Made by a program: the position numbers and the translations under genes. From Streptomyces filamentosus (lineage in GTDB: Bacteria; Actinomycetota; Actinomycetes; Streptomycetales; Streptomycetaceae), in NCBI RefSeq assembly GCF_014654895.1, contig NZ_BNBE01000001.1, positions 1,922,001 through 1,986,000 on the forward strand: a stretch of 64,000 nucleotides of DNA, given 5' to 3'. Shown in pieces: positions 29,877 to 43,688 of this stretch. Position 1 is the first letter of the stretch; each line of letters begins with the position of its first letter. The notes beneath the pieces were generated by a model, which was given only the letters and a program-made list of their open reading frames with translations, was not told the DNA's origin and made no database searches.

Positions 29877-30194
29877 TCAGGCGGTCGGGCCGCCGAAGAT
29901 GTCGATTCGGTTGCCCTCAGCAAGGGTCACGATGGCGCGCTTGGTGTTGGCGCGCTTGCCGAAACCGGTGCGGGTGCGCTTGCGCTTGCCCTGGCGGTTG
30001 ATCGTGTTGACCCCGGTGACCTTGACCGAGAAGACCGCCTCGACGGCCTGCTTGATCTGGGTCTTGTTGGAGCCGGGCGCGACGATGAACGTGTACTTGT
30101 TCTCGTCGAGCAGGGCGTAGCTCTTCTCGGAGACGACCGGCTTGACGAGGACGTCGCGCGGGTCCGTGAAGGTCTTGCTGGTGATCTCGGCCAT
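29877..30194 (-). CDS. rplW: 50S ribosomal protein L23
   Basis: Tunnel-exit protein, the main docking site of trigger factor and SRP; 105 residues from ATG at 30194: [20 protein letters not shown]. The signature [20 protein letters not shown] is present. Its ATG overlaps the rplD stop (TGATG). Confidence 0.96.
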   Translation of the reverse strand: MAEITSKTFTDPRDVLVKPVVSEKSYALLDENKYTFIVAPGSNKTQIKQAVEAVFSVKVTGVNTINRQGKRKRTRTGFGKRANTKRAIVTLAEGNRIDIFGGPTA

Positions 30195-30844
30195 CAGGCT
30201 TCGTTCCCCTCGTTGTCGTCGGCCTTGGGGCCAGACACGAAGGACTCGAGGGCGGCCTGGGTGAAGACCACGTCGTCGGATCGCATCACGTCGTACGTGT
30301 TCAGCTGGCCCGGCTCCAGGATGTGCACCTGGGGCAGGTTGCGGGCGGACAGCCACGCGGCCTCGTCGGCGCGCTCGACGACCAGGAGCAGGTTCTTGCG
30401 CTCCGAGATCTTGCCGAACAGCGTCTTGGCGGCCTTGGTGGAGATGCCACCCTCGACCACGCCGGAGACGACGTGGATGCGGGAGTGGTTGGCCCGGTCG
30501 GAGAGGGCACCACGCAGGGCGGCGACCTTCATCTTCTTGGGGGTCCGCTGCGAGTAGTCACGCGGCACGGGACCGTGCACGACGCCACCACCGGCGAACT
30601 GCGGGGCGCGGGTCGAACCCTGACGGGCGCGGCCGGTGCCCTTCTGGCGGTAAGGCTTCTTGCCACCACCACGGACCTCGCCACGCGTCTTGGTCTTGTG
30701 CGTGCCCTGGCGGGCAGCGGCCAGCTGCGCGACGACGACCTGGTGGATCAGCGGGACGCTGATCTTGGCTTCGAAGATCTCGGCCGGGAGCTCGACGGTC
30801 CCGGTCTTGTCGCCGGAGGGCGACAGAATGTCAATGGTGCTCAT
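30194..30844 (-). CDS. rplD: 50S ribosomal protein L4
   Basis: Tunnel protein; in E. coli L4 also represses the S10 operon. ATG at 30844 gives 216 residues starting [20 protein letters not shown]. The tunnel loop [20 protein letters not shown] is characteristic. An in-frame start at 30943 overlaps rplC and is rejected. It lies 4 bases after rplC. Confidence 0.97.
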   Translation of the reverse strand: MSTIDILSPSGDKTGTVELPAEIFEAKISVPLIHQVVVAQLAAARQGTHKTKTRGEVRGGGKKPYRQKGTGRARQGSTRAPQFAGGGVVHGPVPRDYSQRTPKKMKVAALRGALSDRANHSRIHVVSGVVEGGISTKAAKTLFGKISERKNLLLVVERADEAAWLSARNLPQVHILEPGQLNTYDVMRSDDVVFTQAALESFVSGPKADDNEGNEA

Positions 30845-30848
30845 ATCC

Positions 30849-31493
30849 TCAGGCCCCCTTGGCCGCGGTGCGGACCAGGACGAGGCCGCCGTTCGGACCA
30901 GGAACCGCGCCCTTGATGAGCAGCAGGCCCTTCTCCGCGTCAACGGCGTGAACGGTCAGGTTCTGGGTGGTCACGCGCTCGTTGCCCATGCGGCCGGCCA
31001 TGCGCATGCCCTTGAAGACGCGGCCCGGGGTGGCGCAGCCACCGATCGAACCGGGCTTGCGGTGCACGCGGTGGGCACCGTGGGACGCCTTGCCACCACG
31101 GAAGTTGTGGCGCTTCATGACACCGGCGAAGCCCTTGCCCTTGCTCTTGCCGGTCACGTCGACCTTGATGCCCGCCTCGAAGACCTCGGCGGTGATCTCC
31201 TGGCCGAGGGTGTACTCGCTGGCGTCAGCGGTACGGATCTCGACGAGGTGGCGGCGCGGGGTGACGTCGGCCTTGGCGAAGTGGCCCTTGAGGGGCTTGT
31301 TCACCTTGCGCGGGTCGATCTCGCCGAAGGCGATCTGGACCGACTCGTAACCGTCGATGTCGTTCGTACGCACCTGGGTGACGACATTCGGGCCGGCCTT
31401 GACGACGGTCACCGGGACGACCCGGTTGTTCTCGTCCCAGACCTGCGTCATGCCGAGCTTCTCGCCCAGGATGCCCTTGATGTTCTTAGCCAT
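30849..31493 (-). CDS. rplC: 50S ribosomal protein L3
   Basis: Early-assembly protein close to the peptidyl transferase centre; 214 residues, starting [20 protein letters not shown]. Signatures are [20 protein letters not shown] and [20 protein letters not shown]. It follows rpsJ by 11 bases. Confidence 0.97.
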   Translation of the reverse strand: MAKNIKGILGEKLGMTQVWDENNRVVPVTVVKAGPNVVTQVRTNDIDGYESVQIAFGEIDPRKVNKPLKGHFAKADVTPRRHLVEIRTADASEYTLGQEITAEVFEAGIKVDVTGKSKGKGFAGVMKRHNFRGGKASHGAHRVHRKPGSIGGCATPGRVFKGMRMAGRMGNERVTTQNLTVHAVDAEKGLLLIKGAVPGPNGGLVLVRTAAKGA

Positions 31494-31504
31494 CTCGCGC
31501 GCCC

Positions 31505-31813
31505 TCAGAGCTTGATCTCGATGTCGACACCGGCCGGCAGGTCGAGACGCATGAGCGAGTCGACGGTCTTCGGCGTGGGGTCGAGGATGTCGATGAGGCG
31601 CTTGTGCGTGCGCATCTCGAAGTGCTCGCGCGAGTCCTTGTACTTGTGCGGCGACTTGATGACGCAGTACACGTTCTTCTCAGTGGGCAGCGGCACCGGG
31701 CCCGCGACCGACGCACCAGTGCGGGTCACCGTCTCGACGATCTTCTTCGCCGAGGAGTCGATGACCTCGTGGTCGTAGGCCTTGAGCCGGATGCGGATCT
31801 TCTGTCCCGCCAT
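31505..31813 (-). CDS. rpsJ: 30S ribosomal protein S10
   Basis: Head protein that doubles as the transcription elongation factor NusE. ATG at 31813 gives 102 residues: [20 protein letters not shown], with signature [16 protein letters not shown] and the end [11 protein letters not shown]. It is the first gene of the long S10 transcription unit. Its leader carries an element shared with rpsL (31877-31901). Confidence 0.97.
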   Translation of the reverse strand: MAGQKIRIRLKAYDHEVIDSSAKKIVETVTRTGASVAGPVPLPTEKNVYCVIKSPHKYKDSREHFEMRTHKRLIDILDPTPKTVDSLMRLDLPAGVDIEIKL

Positions 31814-32241
31814 GGCTACTCCGTAGTCCTGTCTTGTCGTTAAACGCTCTGGAGCTCGGCGGATCCACGTCCTCCTCCGACCCACGCGGTCGGGCGTGTC
31901 GCACTCCCTCTACGAAGAACTCCCGAAGGATTTCCCAACCAAGGGGGTGCGGGCCGAGGACCGCGGGACGGGGGTGAACACCCACCGGGCGCCTGGTCGG
32001 CACCCCGCTGGCACTTCCCGGAAGATTCCCGTACGTCCGCTCCTGAGAAGGGGCGACGAGTACTGTGGGACTCGCTTCCGGTCCTCCCGACGGGAGGCGT
32101 GCAGCATCGGTACTCAACCGAGCAACCCCGTTAGTCTGCCATACCGCCCCTCCGGGCCGCCAATCGGGGTCGAAGACTGTACCCCACGTCACGTACGGGC
32201 ACACGCAGGGGGCGCACGGGCGCCCCGGCGCGCCCGCCCGC
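31814..32241 (-). other. S10 operon leader and promoter region
   Basis: These 428 bases contain no convincing gene. They include the conserved 25-base leader element (31877-31901). A possible minus-strand promoter near 32130-32165 (TTGGCG, about 19 bases, CAGACT) is weak. The left part is the 3' side of the ECF sigma gene, whose stop is at 32242; no strong terminator hairpin stands out between them. Confidence 0.55.
31877..31901 (-). promoter_or_regulatory. Conserved r-protein leader element, S10 copy
   Basis: A 25-base element that differs at one position from that at 42212-42236 upstream of rpsL. On the mRNA strand it reads CGACACGCCCGACCGCG then TGGGTCGG and forms a CCGACC/GGTCGG hairpin with a 5-base loop. 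It ends 63 bases before the rpsJ ATG. A role in coordinate control of the S10 and str operons is inferred. Confidence 0.65.
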
Positions 32242-33483
32242 TCAGGACAGCCGGCGGGCCCGTTCCGTCAGGTGGCGCCGCTCCGGGGCACTGGTCGCCC
32301 GGCGGGCCGCCTCCCGGTAGGCGTCGGCGGCCGCGGCGAGGTCGCCGGCCAGCTCCAGCAGGTGGGCCCGGGTCGCCGGGAGCCGGTGGTGGCGGGCCAG
32401 GTGCCTGTCCGCCGCCAGGGTGTCGAGCAGCGCGAGCCCCGCCTCCGGGCCGTGCGTCATCGCGACGGCGACCGCCCGGTTCAGGGTGACCATCGGGTTC
32501 GGCGCCGCGTGCTCCAGGAGTTCGTACAGGGCGAGGATCTGCGGCCAGTCGGTCGCCTCCGCCGACTCCGCCTCGTCGTGGACGGCCGCGATCGCCGCCT
32601 GGAGCTGGTACGGGCCGACCCTGCCGCGCGGCAGGGTGCGGCTGATCAGCTCGACGCCCTCCGCGACCAGCGCGGCGTCCCAGCGGCTCCGGTCCTGCTC
32701 GGCGAGCGGGACGAGCTCCCCGTGCGGGCCCGTGCGGGCCGGGCGGCGGGCGTCGGTGAGCAGCATCAGGGCGAGCAGCCCGGCCGTCTCGGTGTCGTCG
32801 GGGACCAGCCGGCGCAGCATCCGGGCGAGCCGGATCGCCTCCCCGGACAGTTCGGGGGCGGTGAGGTCCTCGCCGGCGCTGGCCGTGTAGCCCTCGTTGA
32901 AGACCAGGTAGAGCACGTGCCGGACCTCGGCGAGGCGGGGCGCCCGGTCCTCGTCCCCGGGCAGCGCCGCCGAGAGCCCGCGGTCCCGGATCGTCTGCTT
33001 GGCGCGGCTGATCCGCTGCGCCATGGTCGGCTCGGGCACCAGGAACGCGGCGGCGATCTGCGCGGTGGTGAGGCCGCCGACGGCGCGCAGGGTGAGCGCG
33101 ATCCGGCTGGGCGGCGACAGGTCGGGGTGGCAGCAGAGGAAGAGCAGGGCCAGCGAGTCGTCCCGGTCGGCGTCCGGGGGCGCGTCGGCGGGGTGCGCGA
33201 GGAGCGCGGAGTCCGGGGTGGCGAGCAGGAGGGCGTCCTCGCGGCGGCGGCGCGCGGCCTCGCCGCGCACCTGGTCGACGTACCGCCGCCGGGCGACGGT
33301 GAGCAGCCAGCCGTGGGGATTGTCCGGGACCCCCTGCTCGGGCCACTGCCGGGCGGCGGCGATCAGCGCCTCCTGGACGGCGTCCTCGGCGAGGTCGAAG
33401 TCGCCGTGGCGGCGGACCAGCGCGCCGAGGACCCGCGGCGCGTGCTCGCGCAGCAGGTCCTCGACTCCGTGCGAGCCGGTCAC
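32242..33483 (-). CDS. ECF sigma factor, ECF42-type with long C-terminal extension
   Basis: Extracytoplasmic-function sigma factor of 413 residues. Sigma2 contains DLAEDAVQEALIAAARQWPE and NPHGWLLTVARRRYVDQVRG; sigma4 contains TTAQIAAAFLVPEPTMAQRI. A roughly 230-residue helical TPR-like C-terminal extension follows (DUF6596-like, VFNEGYTASAGEDL, NPMVTLNRAVAVAMTHGPEA). That architecture, next to a DGPF/YCII protein, defines group ECF42, in which the extension rather than an anti-sigma factor is thought to control activity. GTG at 33483 overlaps the partner stop (GTGA). Confidence 0.9.
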   Translation of the reverse strand: MTGSHGVEDLLREHAPRVLGALVRRHGDFDLAEDAVQEALIAAARQWPEQGVPDNPHGWLLTVARRRYVDQVRGEAARRRREDALLLATPDSALLAHPADAPPDADRDDSLALLFLCCHPDLSPPSRIALTLRAVGGLTTAQIAAAFLVPEPTMAQRISRAKQTIRDRGLSAALPGDEDRAPRLAEVRHVLYLVFNEGYTASAGEDLTAPELSGEAIRLARMLRRLVPDDTETAGLLALMLLTDARRPARTGPHGELVPLAEQDRSRWDAALVAEGVELISRTLPRGRVGPYQLQAAIAAVHDEAESAEATDWPQILALYELLEHAAPNPMVTLNRAVAVAMTHGPEAGLALLDTLAADRHLARHHRLPATRAHLLELAGDLAAAADAYREAARRATSAPERRHLTERARRLS

Positions 33484-33842
33484 ACGTCCGCCGCGGACTC
33501 GTGCAGGACCGGCCACAGCTCCACCGGGTCCACGTCCGCGAAGGGCATGTCCGCGGCGATGGCCTGGGCCCGCTCCGGGGACTCGCAGTCCAGCAGGTAG
33601 AAGCTGGCCAGGTACTCCTTGGTCTCCAGGTAGGGCCCGTCGGTGACGGCCGGGGCGCCGCCCTCGCGGCGCACCAGCTGGGCGGCGGCGGCGTCGGCGA
33701 GCCCGTAGGCGCCGAGCAGTTCGCCGGTCTCGCGGTACTTCCGGTTGAACGCCTCCTGGCGGGCGATCGCCTCGGGCCAGGCGTCGGCCGGGAAGGAGTC
33801 CCACTTGGCCTGGTTGCCGTAGATCATCGCGACGTACTTCAT
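33480..33842 (-). CDS. YCII/DGPF-domain protein, partner of ECF42 sigma factor
   Basis: Small 120-residue protein of the YCII-related (DGPF) family, starting MKYVAMIYGNQAKWDSFPAD. It carries the motif VTDGPYLETKEYLASFYLLD, a DGPY variant of DGPF. Such proteins are consistently encoded beside ECF42 sigma factors and are likely targets of them. The biochemical function is unknown. The stop overlaps the sigma start by four bases, so the pair is co-translated. Confidence 0.88.
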   Translation of the reverse strand: MKYVAMIYGNQAKWDSFPADAWPEAIARQEAFNRKYRETGELLGAYGLADAAAAQLVRREGGAPAVTDGPYLETKEYLASFYLLDCESPERAQAIAADMPFADVDPVELWPVLHESAADV

Positions 33843-33911
33843 CTCGGGTGTCCTCCCCTGTGCCGCGCGCCCCTCCGGCGCGCTGTCACCCTACGGTCGG
33901 AGCCGCCGCGG

Positions 33912-33966
33912 CGATCTCTACACGGCCCGGAAAGATCTTCGGAAAAAAATCTTTCCGGGCCGTGCC
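33912..33966. terminator. Hairpin between gdhA and the YCII gene
   Basis: ACGGCCCGGAAAGAT and its complement ATCTTTCCGGGCCGT form a long perfect stem (about 33916-33930 and 33948-33962) around cttcggaaaaaa-like AT-rich sequence. It terminates gdhA, which is transcribed on the minus strand away from it only if read from the other side; more likely it insulates the YCII-sigma unit from gdhA read-through. Exact direction is uncertain. Confidence 0.5.
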
Positions 33967-33980
33967 GGGGGCGTGCGGGG

Positions 33981-37656
<3,676 letters not shown>

Positions 37657-37722
37657 GCCCGTCCCGTACCCGGGGCCCGTCCCGTACGGCCCCGGGAGGC
37701 GGGGGCCGCCCGGGGAACGCGA

Positions 37723-37754
37723 GAAGGCCCCGCACCTTCCGGTGCGGGGCCTTC
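37723..37754. terminator. Bidirectional terminator between PIG-L gene and tuf
   Basis: Perfect 14-base stem GAAGGCCCCGCACC (37723-37736) with complement (37741-37754) and the stable tetraloop TTCC. It lies between the convergent PIG-L and tuf genes and should end both transcripts. Confidence 0.92.
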
Positions 37755-37798
37755 CCTCACTGCTAGCAGCTCGTACGAGCTACCAGGTCAGTCCAAGA

Positions 37799-38992
<1,194 letters not shown>

Positions 38993-39150
38993 TGGGGTCC
39001 TCCTGGAGTGGTTCTGAACGCCTTGCTTCATCGGCGCCAGGTGATCTTTGCTGGGGTGCCGTCCGGCGGGGGGTGTCCTCGCGGGACGGCCCCCCACCGG
39101 TCGGTGTCAAGCCTAAAGCGTGTACACGCGGTGCGTTGAACGCGGTGGTG

Positions 39151-41277
39151 TTACTCGCCCTTGGCCTTCGCGATGATCTCCTCGGCGACGTTCCGCGGAA
39201 CCTCGGCGTAGGAGTCGAACTGCATCGAGTAGCTTGCGCGACCCGAGGTCTTGCTGCGGAGGTCGCCGACGTAGCCGAACATCTCCGACAGGGGCACGAG
39301 GCCCTTCACGATGCGGGCACCGTGACGCTCCTCCATGGCCTGGATCTGGCCACGGCGGGAGTTGATGTCGCCGATGACCTCGCCCATGTAGTCCTCGGGC
39401 GTGGTGACCTCGACGGCCATCATCGGCTCGAGGAGCACGGGGGAGGCCTTGCGCGCGGCCTCCTTGAAGGCCTGCGAACCGGCGATCTTGAACGCGAGCT
39501 CGGAGGAGTCGACCTCGTGGTAGGCACCGTCGAGAAGAATGACGCGGACGCCCGTCATCTCGTAGCCGGCCAGGATGCCGAACTGCATGGCCTCCTGCGC
39601 ACCGGCGTCGACCGAAGGGATGTACTCCTTCGGGATGCGGCCACCGGTGACCTTGTTCACGAACTCGTACGACGCCTCGCCGCCCTCGATGGGCTCGATC
39701 GCGATCTGCACCTTGGCGAACTGACCGGTACCACCGGTCTGCTTCTTGTGGGTGTAGTCCACGCGCTCGACGGCCTTGCGGATCGTCTCGCGGTACGCGA
39801 CCTGCGGCTTGCCGACGTTCGCCTCAACCTTGAACTCGCGACGCATGCGGTCGACGAGGATGTCGAGGTGGAGCTCGCCCATGCCACCGATGATGGTCTG
39901 GCCGGTCTCCTCGTCCGAGTGGACCTGGAAGGAGGGGTCCTCCTCCGCGAGACGCTGGATGGCGACACCCAGCTTCTCCTGGTCACCCTTGGACTTGGGC
40001 TCGATCGCGACCTGGATGACCGGCGCCGGGAAGTCCATGGACTCCAGGATGACCGGGTTCTTCTCGTCGCACAGCGTCTCACCGGTGGTGGTCTGCTTCA
40101 GGCCCATGACGGCGACGATGTCGCCGGCGCCCACCGAGTCGATCTCCTCACGCTTGTTCGCGTGCATGCGGTAGATCTTGCCGATGCGCTCCTTCTTGCC
40201 CTTGACGGAGTTCAGCACCGCGGTGCCGGCCTCCAGGCGACCGGAGTAGATCCGGACGAAGGTGAGCTTGCCGAGGTGCGGGTCGCTCGCGATCTTGAAC
40301 GCGAGGGCCGACAGCGGCTCGTCGTCGGACGGCTTGCGCTTGACGACCAGCTCGGCGTCCTTGACGTCGTGGCCCTCGATGGCCTCGACGTCGAGGGGCG
40401 ACGGCAGGTAGCGGACGACGGCGTCGAGCAGGGGCTGGACGCCCTTGTTCTTGAACGCGGTGCCACAGAACACCGGGGTGACCGTGGTGTCGCCGCCCTT
40501 GCCGGACGCGATGGTGATGCGACGGATCGCGGTGTAGAGCTGCTCCTCGGTGGGCTCGTTGCCCTCGAGGAAGAGCTCCATGAGCTCCTCGTCGTTCTCG
40601 GCGACGGCCTCGACGAGCTTGGCGCGGTACTCCTCCGCCAGCTCCTGCTTGTCGGCCGGGATGTCGACGACGTCGTACATCTCGCCCTTGGTGGCCTCGG
40701 CGGACCAGACGAGGGCCTTCATCTTCACGAGGTCGATGACGCCCTCGAAGTCGGCCTCGGCACCGATCGGGAGCTGCATGACGATCGGGGTCGCACCGAG
40801 GCGGCTCACGATCATGTCGACGCAGCGGAAGAAGTCGGCACCCGTGCGGTCGAGCTTGTTGACGAAGCAGATGCGCGGAACGCCGTAGCGGTCCGCCTGA
40901 CGCCAGACGGTCTCGGACTGGGGCTCGACGCCGGCCACACCGTCGAACACGGTCACGGCACCGTCGAGCACGCGCAGGGAACGCTCCACCTCGACGGTGA
41001 AGTCGACGTGACCCGGCGTGTCGATGATGTTGATCGTGTGGTCGACGTTCTCGAGCGGCCAGTGGCAGGTGGTGGCAGCGGACGTGATCGTGATGCCACG
41101 CTCCTGCTCCTGCTCCATCCAGTCCATCGTGGCAGCGCCGTCGTGGACCTCACCGATCTTGTACGAAACGCCGGTGTAGAACAGGATCCGCTCGGTGGTG
41201 GTCGTCTTGCCCGCGTCGATGTGGGCCATGATGCCGATGTTGCGCACCTTGGCCAGGTCAAGCGAAGTGGTAGCCAT
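39151..41277 (-). CDS. fusA: Translation elongation factor G
   Basis: GTPase that drives ribosomal translocation and, with RRF, ribosome recycling. The 708-residue protein starts [21 protein letters not shown]-motifs are [24 protein letters not shown] and [10 protein letters not shown]. Domains II-V follow, with [20 protein letters not shown] typical of EF-G. It lies 39 bases after rpsG. Full length and intact. Confidence 0.97.
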   Translation of the reverse strand: MATTSLDLAKVRNIGIMAHIDAGKTTTTERILFYTGVSYKIGEVHDGAATMDWMEQEQERGITITSAATTCHWPLENVDHTINIIDTPGHVDFTVEVERSLRVLDGAVTVFDGVAGVEPQSETVWRQADRYGVPRICFVNKLDRTGADFFRCVDMIVSRLGATPIVMQLPIGAEADFEGVIDLVKMKALVWSAEATKGEMYDVVDIPADKQELAEEYRAKLVEAVAENDEELMELFLEGNEPTEEQLYTAIRRITIASGKGGDTTVTPVFCGTAFKNKGVQPLLDAVVRYLPSPLDVEAIEGHDVKDAELVVKRKPSDDEPLSALAFKIASDPHLGKLTFVRIYSGRLEAGTAVLNSVKGKKERIGKIYRMHANKREEIDSVGAGDIVAVMGLKQTTTGETLCDEKNPVILESMDFPAPVIQVAIEPKSKGDQEKLGVAIQRLAEEDPSFQVHSDEETGQTIIGGMGELHLDILVDRMRREFKVEANVGKPQVAYRETIRKAVERVDYTHKKQTGGTGQFAKVQIAIEPIEGGEASYEFVNKVTGGRIPKEYIPSVDAGAQEAMQFGILAGYEMTGVRVILLDGAYHEVDSSELAFKIAGSQAFKEAARKASPVLLEPMMAVEVTTPEDYMGEVIGDINSRRGQIQAMEERHGARIVKGLVPLSEMFGYVGDLRSKTSGRASYSMQFDSYAEVPRNVAEEIIAKAKGE

Positions 41278-41316
41278 AAGGCTTCAGTCTTCTCTCGGTC
41301 TCGATGGGGGTTGCGA

Positions 41317-41787
41317 CTACCAGCGGTAGTGCGCGAAGGCCTTGTTGGACTCGGCCATCTTGTGCGTGTCCTCACGCTTCTTGACCGAAGCGCCCAGGCC
41401 GTTCGAGGCGTCCAGGAGCTCGTTCATGAGGCGCTCGGTCATGGTCTTCTCACGGCGGGCGCGGGAGTAACCGACGAGCCAGCGCAGCGCGAGGGTGGAG
41501 GCACGACCGGGCTTGACCTCGATCGGCACCTGGTAGGTGGCGCCACCGACACGGCGGGACTTGACCTCGAGAGCCGGCTTGACGTTCTCGAGGGCGCGCT
41601 TCAGCGTGACGACCGGGTCAGCACCGGTCTTCTCGCGCAGGCCCTCCATGGCGCCGTAGACGATGCGCTCAGCGGTGGAGCGCTTGCCGTCGAGCAGGAT
41701 CTTGTTGATCAGCGACGTGACAAGAGGAGAACCGTAGACCGGGTCGATGATGACCGGGCGCTTCGGGGCGGGGCCCTTACGAGGCAT
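41317..41787 (-). CDS. rpsG: 30S ribosomal protein S7
   Basis: Primary head-assembly protein near the E site; in E. coli S7 represses the str operon. It has 156 residues, starting [20 protein letters not shown]. The signature [20 protein letters not shown] and the C-terminal [14 protein letters not shown] are conserved. It starts 2 bases after rpsL. Confidence 0.97.
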   Translation of the reverse strand: MPRKGPAPKRPVIIDPVYGSPLVTSLINKILLDGKRSTAERIVYGAMEGLREKTGADPVVTLKRALENVKPALEVKSRRVGGATYQVPIEVKPGRASTLALRWLVGYSRARREKTMTERLMNELLDASNGLGASVKKREDTHKMAESNKAFAHYRW

Positions 41788-41789
41788 TC

Positions 41790-42161
41790 TTACTTCTCCT
41801 TCTTGGCGCCGTAGCGGCTGCGGGCCTGCTTGCGGTTCTTGACACCCTGGGTGTCGAGGGAGCCGCGGATGATCTTGTAACGAACACCAGGCAGGTCCTT
41901 CACACGGCCACCGCGCACGAGCACGATGGAGTGCTCCTGCAGGTTGTGTCCCTCACCCGGGATGTAGGCCGTGACCTCGATGCCGCTGGTCAGACGCACA
42001 CGCGCGACCTTACGGAGGGCCGAGTTCGGCTTCTTCGGGGTGGTCGTGAACACACGCGTGCAGACGCCACGGCGCTGGGGCGAACCCTCGAGAGCGGGCG
42101 TCTTGTTCTTCTCGACCTTGTCCTGCCGGCCCTTCCGGACCAGCTGCTGGATCGTAGGCAC
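41790..42161 (-). CDS. rpsL: 30S ribosomal protein S12
   Basis: Decoding-centre protein and streptomycin target; 123 residues starting [20 protein letters not shown]. The regions hit by streptomycin-resistance mutations are wild type: [12 protein letters not shown] (Lys43) and [13 protein letters not shown] (Lys88). It is the first gene of the str operon. Its promoter and leader are at 42162-42384. In most streptomycetes rpoC would lie a short way upstream; here about 19 kb of accessory genes intervene. Confidence 0.98.
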   Translation of the reverse strand: MPTIQQLVRKGRQDKVEKNKTPALEGSPQRRGVCTRVFTTTPKKPNSALRKVARVRLTSGIEVTAYIPGEGHNLQEHSIVLVRGGRVKDLPGVRYKIIRGSLDTQGVKNRKQARSRYGAKKEK

Positions 42162-42211
42162 TACTTCTCCGGTTTCTGTGTGCCGTAAGTACTACTAACC
42201 TGGAACATTCA

Positions 42212-42236
42212 CCGACCCACGCGGTCGGGAGTGTCG
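42212..42236 (-). promoter_or_regulatory. Conserved r-protein leader element, str copy
   Basis: Identical at 24 of 25 positions to the element before rpsJ (31877-31901). It forms a CCGACC/GGTCGG hairpin in the mRNA and ends 50 bases before the rpsL ATG. Confidence 0.65.
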
Positions 42237-42355
42237 GATCCGGTGGACCTCCCGCAGAGCGCGGAAGGGGCTCGGATCACGGTGGCCGGTCTCGGACTCA
42301 CCGTGCGGTTGTGGACACGCACAGGAGCCCAGGCACACCCCAGGCACAAGGCATG

Positions 42356-42384
42356 AGCGTACCTATCGCACGGACTGCGGTCAA
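42356..42384 (-). promoter_or_regulatory. Promoter of the str operon (rpsL)
   Basis: On the minus strand TTGACC (42384-42379), a 17-base spacer, then TACGCT (42361-42356). This is a strong vegetative (HrdB-type) promoter and the best one found in the window. Transcription would start near 42349, giving a leader of about 190 bases. Confidence 0.75.
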
Positions 42385-42597
42385 AAGAAATGGAACCCGC
42401 CCCCCTTACCGTGAAGATCGTCCGGGCTCCGCTCCCCCGGACTCCGCGCCGGGACGCGGCCCCGCGCACGCCCCCGTCCCGGCGGGCGCCGGGGCGGGGG
42501 CCGCGCCGGGGACGCCGCGCGACCGCCGGTGCGGCGAGGGCGACTCGGGCGGATCCGGCCCGTGCGGCGGCCCCGGGCGGGGCCGCGGCCGGGCCGG

Positions 42598-43047
42598 TCA
42601 GTCGCGGGCGCTGCGGCGGGGCTCCGGGCGGGAGTCACCGGCCTCGGGGGCGGCGTCGGGCTCCAGGAACTGGCTGACGACCTTGACGAAGACGCCCATG
42701 CGCTCGTCGGGGACGCCCAGCCAGCGGGCGAAGTCCTCCATGGTCGGCTGCCAGTCGGACGGCGGGAGGAGGTCGGCCGCGAGGGGCAGCTCCTCCGGGG
42801 TGACCCGGCCGGAGCGGATCAGCATGTCCCGGACGGAGACCCCGAGGAGCGGGGCGATGCGGCGCATGGTCTCCAGGTCGGGCATGCTCTGCCGCTGGAG
42901 CAGGCGGGTCACCGCGGCCCGGTGGACCCCGGCCTCGTCGGCGATCCGGGACTTGCCGCCGCCGCGCGGGCTGTCGATGTCGTACCCGCGCCGTCTCATC
43001 AGGTTTTCGACCCAGCCGGCGAACTCGTCGAGCCCTTGAGTGTTCAT
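42598..43047 (-). CDS. XRE-type helix-turn-helix regulator, likely repressor of the tail locus
   Basis: DNA-binding protein of 149 residues starting MNTQGLDEFAGWVENLMRRR. The helix-turn-helix lies at about 33-62 (SRIADEAGVHRAAVTRLLQR), followed by LGVSVRDMLIRSG, typical of Cro/C1-type domains. The C-terminal half is unassigned and has a WLGVPDERMG segment. No RecA-cleavage peptidase domain is visible. A -10 (TAGAGT, 43094-43089) with an operator-like palindrome next to it precedes the gene, suggesting autoregulation. It is divergent from the whiB-like operon and is the natural candidate to repress it and the tail genes. Confidence 0.83.
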   Translation of the reverse strand: MNTQGLDEFAGWVENLMRRRGYDIDSPRGGGKSRIADEAGVHRAAVTRLLQRQSMPDLETMRRIAPLLGVSVRDMLIRSGRVTPEELPLAADLLPPSDWQPTMEDFARWLGVPDERMGVFVKVVSQFLEPDAAPEAGDSRPEPRRSARD

Positions 43048-43088
43048 GCGCTACCGCTCCCTCATCTCCCCCACCCTCCGGGCCCCTC

Positions 43089-43136
43089 ACTCTAGCGTGC
43101 TTGCGCGCACGGAATTACGTGCTTTCGGGCGCGCAA
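43089..43136. promoter_or_regulatory. XRE gene promoter and operator 1
   Basis: On the minus strand -10 TAGAGT at 43094-43089 is preceded by a GC-rich palindromic segment, GCGTGCTTGCGCGCAC on the plus strand (43095-43110). Plus-strand TTGCGCGC (43101-43108) also pairs with GCGCGCAA (43129-43136). The motif shares CGTGCGCGCA with operator 3 at 45646. Confidence 0.55.
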
Positions 43137-43169
43137 TCGTGTCGAATCGGTAAAGGGTCCTCCACGATG

Positions 43170-43192
43170 TTAGTTGCGAGCTCGCACGCAAC
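43170..43192. promoter_or_regulatory. Operator 2 at the whiB-like operon
   Basis: GTTGCGAGCTCGCACGCAAC (43173-43192) is an inverted repeat. With the preceding TTA it matches the site at 45646-45665 at 18 of 20 positions. TTGCGA followed 17 bases later by AAGGCT could be the promoter, so the operator would cover the -35. The XRE protein is the likely ligand. Confidence 0.6.
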
Positions 43193-43292
43193 ATGTAAGG
43201 CTGCTGGCGCCGCACTCGCCGGCCTCCCGCACGCCGGGTCCCTTCGGGGTCCCCGGGCGTTCCGGCGGCCCCGGACCGTGGAGAGAACCGTC

Positions 43293-43688
43293 TTGTCCCA
43301 GCCCGACCCCACCCCCTGGCAGGCCGCCGCCGCGTGCGCCGGCCTCTCCCCGTCCGTCGTCTTCGCCCGCCGCGAGCGGCAGGCCGCCCCCGCCCTGCGG
43401 GCCTGCGCCTCCTGCCCCGTCCGCCGCGAGTGCGCGGAGGCCGTCGCCCCCGCCGAGAGCTGGTTCGACGGCGTCTGCGCGGGGCTCCTCTGGCGCAACG
43501 GACGCCCCGTACGGCCCCGTTCGTCCGACGCGTCCCGGGCATCCCGTACGTCCGCCGGGCCCCGCACGCCCCGTGTGCCCGACGCTCCCCGCCCCTCCCC
43601 CGCCGACCCCTTCGACGCGCGGGCCGTCGCCGCGCAGCTCGACGCCGTGCTCGCCGGGGCCGGGACCCGTGGGGGCGGCCGTGACTGA
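43293..43688 (+). CDS. WhiB-like (Wbl) iron-sulfur transcription factor
   Basis: Small regulator with the Wbl signature. Four cysteines (AAACAGL, ACASCPVRREC) suited to a [4Fe-4S] cluster are followed by the tight-turn motif SWFDGVCAGLLWRNGR, a variant of the usual GVWGG motif. A Ser/Pro/Arg-rich tail follows. TTG at 43293 behind GGAGAGAA gives 131 residues. GTG at 43278 is also possible. ATG at 43167 would include a TTA codon but overlaps the operator. Wbl proteins bind sigma region 4 to redirect RNA polymerase, and phage-encoded versions exist. Probably an activator of the tail genes. Confidence 0.78.
   Translation: MSQPDPTPWQAAAACAGLSPSVVFARRERQAAPALRACASCPVRRECAEAVAPAESWFDGVCAGLLWRNGRPVRPRSSDASRASRTSAGPRTPRVPDAPRPSPADPFDARAVAAQLDAVLAGAGTRGGGRD

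Larger units (their letters stand above)
42162..42597 (-). other. str operon leader and XRE gene 3' flank
   Basis: There is no gene in these 436 bases. The right part (42390-42597) is extremely GC-rich and contains the hairpin GCGGCCCC/GGGGCCGC (42567-42586), a likely terminator for the XRE gene. The middle holds the rpsL promoter. The left part is a roughly 190-base transcribed leader carrying the element at 42212-42236. Confidence 0.7.

Noticed and set aside
43101..43292. Longer WhiB-like protein starting at TTG 43101 or ATG 43167
   Set aside because: No good ribosome site, and the stretch contains operators and the likely promoter; start at 43293 fits the GGAGAGAA site.
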